Positions 13,951 through 15,791 of a DNA stretch of 15,791 bases are shown here, piece after piece. Location: contig CAZFWV010000143.1 in the NCBI GenBank assembly GCA_964522605.1, forward strand, positions 1 through 15,791, in the 5' to 3' direction. Both the position numbers and the translations under genes were made by a program. This stretch comes from CAVZLD01 sp964522605 (GTDB lineage Bacteria > Planctomycetota > Planctomycetia > Pirellulales > Pirellulaceae). Positions within the stretch are counted from its first letter, which is position 1, and each line of letters begins with the position of its first letter. The notes beneath the pieces are model-generated. The model saw nothing but the letters and a program-made list of their open reading frames with translations. It was not told the origin of the DNA and made no database searches.

Positions 13951-15791
13951 ATGGACGAACGGCTGCAAGAAGGCGCCCGCCACAGCAGAACCTGGTGGGA
14001 GCGGACTGTCGTCGTCTTGCTGATTCTGCTGTCGGTCCCTGCTTCGCGCGCCGAGCCTCCGGAGATCGGCGGGGCGCCGGATCCCGCCGCGGTTGCGACC
14101 ATGCCGCCGGGCAACGGGCGCGACTTGGCCCGGTTTCCTGATTTTCCCTCAGAGCCGGCCGATCTCCAATCCCATTTGAAGCGTCTTCCTTACACGGAGG
14201 AATCCTTGCCGGAGCCGTCCCTTGCTCTGGCCCCACCCTTGGTGCAGGACCGTGTACCGGACGAGAACGAGGGTTCGCTCGACGAGCCCCTGGATCGGGT
14301 TCGGCAGACAGCGGGATCGGCGTGGTGGGATGATGCAGTGCGGCAACCCTTGCGTTCTGCGGAAGATCCCAAGTCGATCGGGTTGGAACAGATCTTGCTG
14401 AGTGCCCTCAGTTATTCCTCGCAGATCCGAGTCCTGCGTGAGATCCCGCTGATCCGCGAGACCACGATTGAGGAGGCGGAAGCGGAGTTTGACTGGGTTT
14501 CATTTCTCGAGTCCCAGTGGATCGACACCAGCGAACCGGTTGGAAACCGCCTGACAACGGGCGGACCGACTCGATTCAATGACGAGTACTTGTCAGCGAG
14601 TGCGGGCGTTCGCAAGCGCAATCAGGTCGGTGGGCGTCTGGAAATCGGGCAGCAGTTTGGCCATCAGCAGAACAATTCGTTCTTCTTCGATCCGCCGAAT
14701 CAAGGCACCGCCCGCCTGACACTCAGCTATACACAGCCCATCTTGCGAGGCGCAGGTCGCGAATACAACACGAGTCTGATTCTGCTCGCCGAGACCGATA
14801 CGGATGCCTCGCGGGATGAGGTGGCCGCTCAACTGCAGCTTCATCTGCTCGATGTCGCTCGTGCGTATTGGGGATTGTATTTGGAACGGGGCCTGTTGCT
14901 GCAGAAACGCCAGTTTTATCACGAAGCGGCTGCGGTACTGCAGAAACTCGAGCGACGCAGCAACATCGACGCCTTGCAGAGCCAGATTCTGCGCGCTCGC
15001 GCGGCGGTCGAAAGTCGGCGTGCGGACATTCTGCGTGCCGAAATGGCGGTGCGCAACTCGGAGAGTCGAATCCGCTCTCTCGTCAACGATCCAACGCTTG
15101 GCGATTCACAAACCGACGAACTCGTACCACAAGTCGCTCCGCGTCAAGACCGAATCGAACTCAATTTAACCACAGCCGTCGAAACGGCGTTACAGAATCG
15201 GCCTGAAGTCGCCCAAGCCGTGAAGCAGATCCAAGCCGCAGGCATTCGGCTGAACATGTCCCGTAACGACCTTCTCCCCGCGCTGAATGTGGTTCTTGAG
15301 AGCTACGTGGCGGGCCTGCGGGGCAGCAGCGACGTCGGGGCGGCCTGGATGGATCAATATCGCGAGGGAGAGCCGAGCTACTCCATTGGCTTGCAGTACG
15401 AACGACCTTTTGGCAATCGGGCGGCCCAGGCACGGTTGCAGCGACGCCAGCACGAACTTCGGCAATTACAGGCCGAGATGCAGAACGTCCTCGAGGCAAT
15501 TCGCCTGGAGGTGGAAGTCAATGTGCGGGAAGTGCAAACCGCATACGGTGAAATGGTCGCGAACTACCGCGCGATGGAGGCCGCGGCGGTCGAGGTGGAA
15601 TACCTCCAAGACCGGTGGCAACTTCTACCCGACTCCGATCGTTCCGCAGCACTGTTTCTGGATGCTCTGCTGCAGGCGCAGGAACGCTTGAACCTGGCGG
15701 AATCGGCCTATCTGCGCGCGCAGCTCAATTACAACTTGTCGCAAATGAGTTACCGAAAGTCGATCGGAGTGCTGCTGCAGGCCGACGGCTA
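13951..15791 (+). CDS. TolC-family outer-membrane efflux protein (3' end outside or at the window edge)
   Basis: An open frame of 613 codons running to the edge of the window; the last two bases (TA) could be a tyrosine or the beginning of a stop codon. The protein would be an outer-membrane channel for export. A signal peptide is seen at about 1-34 (RTWWERTVVVLLILLSVPASRA). A Pro/acid-rich stretch of about 100 residues follows (35-135), then two TolC-type helical/strand repeats. The first has LTLSYTQPILRGAGR at about 257-271 and long helices at about 285-380. The second begins near 405 (LTTAVETALQNRPEVAQAVKQIQ), with SIGLQYERPFGNRAAQARL at about 478-496. GAGGGAG lies 9 bases before ATG 13951; an in-frame ATG at 13933 overlaps it and is less likely. 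No membrane fusion protein or pump is in the window; it may lie downstream. Confidence 0.9.
   Translation, partial: MDERLQEGARHSRTWWERTVVVLLILLSVPASRAEPPEIGGAPDPAAVATMPPGNGRDLARFPDFPSEPADLQSHLKRLPYTEESLPEPSLALAPPLVQDRVPDENEGSLDEPLDRVRQTAGSAWWDDAVRQPLRSAEDPKSIGLEQILLSALSYSSQIRVLREIPLIRETTIEEAEAEFDWVSFLESQWIDTSEPVGNRLTTGGPTRFNDEYLSASAGVRKRNQVGGRLEIGQQFGHQQNNSFFFDPPNQGTARLTLSYTQPILRGAGREYNTSLILLAETDTDASRDEVAAQLQLHLLDVARAYWGLYLERGLLLQKRQFYHEAAAVLQKLERRSNIDALQSQILRARAAVESRRADILRAEMAVRNSESRIRSLVNDPTLGDSQTDELVPQVAPRQDRIELNLTTAVETALQNRPEVAQAVKQIQAAGIRLNMSRNDLLPALNVVLESYVAGLRGSSDVGAAWMDQYREGEPSYSIGLQYERPFGNRAAQARLQRRQHELRQLQAEMQNVLEAIRLEVEVNVREVQTAYGEMVANYRAMEAAAVEVEYLQDRWQLLPDSDRSAALFLDALLQAQERLNLAESAYLRAQLNYNLSQMSYRKSIGVLLQADG

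Noticed and set aside
14804..15169. Plus-strand open frame inside the TolC-family gene
   Set aside because: It is a shadow in another frame; the frame from 13951 is open through the whole stretch and carries TolC-type motifs.

Overview
The window is high-GC bacterial DNA that I infer comes from a planctomycete, probably of the Pirellula/Rhodopirellula type. Four things point there. There is a Tat-exported Gfo/Idh/MocA oxidoreductase with the WHW...GNGELGNNG...D signature, and a beta-propeller fused to a two-CxxCH cytochrome. The genes are loosely packed and often divergent or convergent. The gaps are full of palindromic and heptad repeats. No species can be named from the sequence alone.

Layout, left to right. 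Positions 1-84 hold a heptad repeat array just past the stop of a minus-strand HAD phosphatase/phosphomutase gene (97-780, TTG start with a strong Shine-Dalgarno). Divergent from it is a GT4 glycosyltransferase (927-2243) that carries an in-frame, palindrome-rich insertion. A small helical protein of unknown function follows (2373-2711). A nested inverted-repeat element (2729-2852) lies in the convergent gap before mgtE. The minus-strand pair is a CobB/CbiA-like protein lacking both expected catalytic signatures (5596-4280), followed by the MgtE magnesium channel (4217-2865). A divergent promoter region (about 5640-5745) separates this pair from a plus-strand series: rnc (RNase III), a Tat-exported oxidoreductase, bpt (aminoacyl-tRNA-protein transferase of the N-degron pathway) and a HerA-like ATPase with a coiled-coil tail (8840-11302). 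That ATPase gene overlaps, tail to tail, a minus-strand beta-propeller/di-heme cytochrome gene (13195-11297). A 755-base gap follows, containing a degenerate palindromic repeat. The window ends inside a TolC-family outer-membrane efflux gene (13951 to the edge).

The genes do not form one obvious pathway. Most are housekeeping or envelope functions: Mg2+ transport, RNA processing, N-degron tagging, surface glycan synthesis, periplasmic redox and outer-membrane export. The points most worth following up are the CobB-like putative pseudoenzyme next to mgtE, the HerA-like ATPase without a NurA partner, the in-frame insertion in the glycosyltransferase, and the family of palindromic elements. I see no complete, convincing novel defence or mobile system.
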